Positions 5,411-7,097 of a stretch of DNA of 7,097 nucleotides are shown piece by piece; position 1 is the first letter of the stretch; every line of letters starts with the position of its first letter. This DNA comes from Pusillimonas sp. UBA6240. GTDB lineage: Bacteria; Pseudomonadota; Gammaproteobacteria; Burkholderiales; Burkholderiaceae_B. The notes under the pieces are model-generated. The model was not told the DNA's origin. It searched no databases and saw only the letters and a program-made list of their open reading frames with translations. The DNA is taken from contig DJWC01000011.1 in the NCBI GenBank assembly GCA_002441445.1, positions 1-7,097 on the forward strand. Direction: 5' to 3'. The translations under genes and the position numbers were made by a program.

Positions 5411-6373
5411 ATGCGTAGCAGGTTTGTTGATTCTAACGCGAGGGGCATACGCTGGGCCTTGTTGGCGGGCATTGCCGCGGTGGCCATGGGCGCATCGGCG
5501 GCTGCCGGCGCCTGGGTGCAGTCGCAGCTGGATAAAAAGCCCGTGCTCAGCGCCGAGCAGGAACACGCGATTGCGGAACTGGCGGCGCGGGATTCGGAAT
5601 ATGTACGTCAGAATGTCAATCTGCTGGCCAGCAAGGTGGGCGATCTGCAAGCCAGGCTCATCGCCATGGACGGCCTGAGCAAGCGCGTGGCTCAGGCCGC
5701 CGGCGTGTCCTATACGGATCCGGAAGTGCACGCCAGCCTGGAGCAGGGCGCCGCGCCCGTCATGGACTACATCACCACGGAATACGGCGCCGCCTGGTCG
5801 GCGGAAGGCCTGGGGCGGCAGCTCGACAGCCTGGCCCAGCGCCTGGCCGACCAAAAGGACTGGCTGGCCATGCTGGACCTGGTGCTGACCAAGCGGCTCG
5901 GCGCGGAAGAGGCCCTGCCCACTTATATGCCGGTGAATTATCCCTATCTCAGCTCTTCTTTCGGCTGGCGCCGCAATCCGGTGACGGGGCGCCACACCAT
6001 GCACGAAGGCCTGGACTTCGCGGCGCCCAGGGGCACCCCCATCCATGCCGCTTCCGGGGGCGTGGTCACCGAGGCCCGCTACGTGCCGGGTTATGGCAAG
6101 CTGGTGGAGCTGAATCACGGCAACGGCCTGATCACCCGTTATGCGCACGCTTCTTCCCTTGCGGTCAAAACGGGCGATCTGGTGGAAAAAGGCCAGATGA
6201 TCGCCAGGGTGGGTTCCACGGGCAGATCCACCGGGTCGCACCTGCATTTCGAGGTGCGCATGGCGGGCCACGCGCTGGACCCCACACTGTTTTTGGCCAA
6301 GCCGCAGAGCGAGGAGCAATTGCTGGTGGACGCGGGACGGAGTGTTGAAGCCATTGCCCCGCAGGTGCGTTAA
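5411..6373 (+). CDS. Membrane-anchored M23 (LytM-type) metallopeptidase, probable peptidoglycan endopeptidase
   Basis: Encodes 320 residues. A short positively charged N-terminus is followed by one hydrophobic segment at about 14-36 (signal anchor), so the rest should face the periplasm. Residues about 44-160 are rich in heptad-like Ala/Leu/Glu patterns and may form a coiled coil. The M23 domain covers about 180-295 with complete zinc/catalytic residues: His198 and Asp202 in HEGLDF, His246 in TRYAH, and His277-His279 in SHLHFEV. Glycine-rich GWRRNPVTGRH precedes the first ligand, as is usual. The enzyme is thus predicted to be active, unlike the degenerate EnvC/NlpD activators, and likely cleaves cross-links between stem peptides. 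The start at 5411 is chosen because the membrane segment follows at a natural distance. An in-frame ATG at 5372 would add 13 residues but overlap the dciA start codon. The Shine-Dalgarno (GTGGA, 5395-5399) is weak and distant. Which named M23 protein this corresponds to is unclear. Confidence 0.9.
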   Translation: MRSRFVDSNARGIRWALLAGIAAVAMGASAAAGAWVQSQLDKKPVLSAEQEHAIAELAARDSEYVRQNVNLLASKVGDLQARLIAMDGLSKRVAQAAGVSYTDPEVHASLEQGAAPVMDYITTEYGAAWSAEGLGRQLDSLAQRLADQKDWLAMLDLVLTKRLGAEEALPTYMPVNYPYLSSSFGWRRNPVTGRHTMHEGLDFAAPRGTPIHAASGGVVTEARYVPGYGKLVELNHGNGLITRYAHASSLAVKTGDLVEKGQMIARVGSTGRSTGSHLHFEVRMAGHALDPTLFLAKPQSEEQLLVDAGRSVEAIAPQVR

Positions 6374-6466
6374 ACTGTATCGTTTTCCTGCGGTTTTATC
6401 CGCCAACCCGACAATACTAGTATGGGGGCGCCGTTTGCGCGGCCAGCGCCCATCGCCGACACAAGA
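6374..6466 (+). promoter_or_regulatory. M23-secA intergenic region with a 10-bp palindrome
   Basis: This 93-nt gap must hold any end signal for the M23 gene and any secA promoter of its own. It contains a 4-bp stem GCGG/CCGC (6390-6393 with 6400-6403), too weak for a terminator. It also contains ATACTAGTAT (6414-6423), a perfect palindrome in which AATACT (6413-6418) or TAGTAT (6418-6423) could serve as a -10 box. No good -35 is visible at the right distance. I see no sequence resembling secM or an arrest-peptide gene here. Confidence 0.35.
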
Positions 6467-7097
6467 ATGGTTTCTCTGCTAAAAAAGCTCATAGGTAGCC
6501 GTAACGACCGCATACTGAAGCAGTACAGGAAGCTCGTCGCGCAGGTCAACGCGCTCGAGCCCGCCATGGCGGCGCTGACCGACGAAGGGCTTGCCGCCAA
6601 GACCGTCGAGTTCCGCAAGCGCCACGCGGATGGCGCCTCGCTGGACGACCTGCTGCCCGAGGCTTTCGCCACCGTGCGCGAGGCCAGCAAGCGGGTGTTC
6701 GGCATGCGGCATTTCGATGTCCAGCTTCTGGGCGCCATTGCGCTGCATAACGGCAAGATCGCGGAAATGCGCACGGGCGAAGGCAAGACGCTGATGGCGA
6801 CGCTGGCCGTCTACCTGAACGCCATTGCGGGCAAGGGCGTGCATGTGGTCACGGTCAACGACTACCTGGCGCGGCGCGACGCCGAATGGATGGGGCGTTT
6901 GTACAACTTCCTGGGCATGAGCGTGGGCGTGGTCGTGCCGCAGCAGGAAAACGAGGAAAAAAGGGCCGCCTATGCGGCCGATATTACATACGGCACCAAT
7001 AACGAGTACGGCTTCGATTATCTGCGCGACAATATGGAATACCGCGCCGAGGACCGCCGCCAGCGTCCCCTGCATTACGCCATCGTCGACGAGGTCG
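6467..7097 (+). CDS. secA: Preprotein translocase ATPase SecA, N-terminal part, 3' end outside the window
   Basis: Partial gene with 210 complete codons, open to the right edge. SecA is the cytosolic/peripheral ATPase that pushes unfolded proteins through SecYEG. The start MVSLLKKLIGSRNDRILKQY is the typical SecA N-terminus. The helicase-type DEAD motor follows, with AEMRTGEGKTLMATL (Walker A, Gly104 to Thr108), VHVVTVNDYLARRDAEWM (about 125-142), ITYGTNNEYGFDYLRDNM (173-190) and the beginning of Walker B, IVDEV (Asp208-Glu209), at the window edge. The ATG at 6467 has a poor Shine-Dalgarno (ACAAGA). An in-frame ATG at 6422 would add 15 residues of unusual composition and is less likely. The gene follows the M23 gene in the same direction after 93 nt. 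The position downstream of lpxC is conserved widely in proteobacteria. Confidence 0.98.
   Translation, partial: MVSLLKKLIGSRNDRILKQYRKLVAQVNALEPAMAALTDEGLAAKTVEFRKRHADGASLDDLLPEAFATVREASKRVFGMRHFDVQLLGAIALHNGKIAEMRTGEGKTLMATLAVYLNAIAGKGVHVVTVNDYLARRDAEWMGRLYNFLGMSVGVVVPQQENEEKRAAYAADITYGTNNEYGFDYLRDNMEYRAEDRRQRPLHYAIVDEV

Noticed and set aside
6389..6404. GCGG TTTTAT CCGC as a terminator for the M23 gene
   Set aside because: The stem is 4 bp and the T-run is in the loop, not after the stem.
5405..6406. Minus-strand open frame of 333 codons opposite the M23 gene
   Set aside because: The plus-strand frame carries a complete M23 domain; the minus frame has no domain and low-complexity composition.
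1..7097. Mobile element, CRISPR, defence or other accessory system
   Set aside because: Every gene is a conserved housekeeping gene in an expected order; no terminal repeats, integrase, transposase, repeat array or composition change is visible.

Overview
This window is a piece of core chromosome from a GC-rich beta-proteobacterium. The protein sequences fit best in the Alcaligenaceae (Bordetella / Achromobacter / Pusillimonas neighbourhood). This assignment rests on recognising the SecA, FtsZ, FtsA and FtsQ sequences, not on a database search. Codon use is uniformly rich in G/C at third positions. I see no tRNA, rRNA, CRISPR, insertion sequence, prophage or other sign of recent transfer.

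Layout. Positions 1-356 hold the 3' end of a D-alanine:D-alanine ligase gene (ddl). It is followed closely by ftsQ (370-1161, GTG start), ftsA (1167-2393) and, after a 165-nt gap, ftsZ (2559-3728). This is the distal end of the division/cell-wall (dcw) cluster. A 233-nt gap packed with inverted repeats leads to lpxC (3962-4885), the committed step of lipid A synthesis. A DUF721/DciA-like gene (dciA) lies on the minus strand (4900-5373), tail-to-tail with lpxC. Divergent from it is a membrane-anchored M23 metallopeptidase gene (5411-6373). secA starts at 6467 and runs off the right edge.

How the genes work together. Ddl makes the D-Ala-D-Ala dipeptide of peptidoglycan. FtsZ forms the division ring, FtsA ties it to the membrane, and FtsQ recruits the septal synthesis machinery. 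LpxC commits carbon to the outer membrane, and the M23 enzyme probably trims peptidoglycan. SecA drives export of envelope proteins, and DciA-like proteins act with the replicative helicase. The cluster therefore joins envelope growth, division, secretion and a replication factor. Between lpxC and secA, where E. coli has secM, this organism has dciA and the M23 gene and no visible SecM arrest motif.

Novelty. The genes are ordinary and complete, apart from the two cut by the window edges; I find no undescribed protein system. The signals worth a second look are non-coding. The best is a 12-bp inverted repeat with one bulge, overlapping a candidate lpxC promoter. Others are an 8-bp inverted repeat in the ftsA-ftsZ gap, a run of hairpins after ftsZ, several stop codons set inside hairpins, and a 10-bp palindrome upstream of secA that contains an alternative in-frame ATG.
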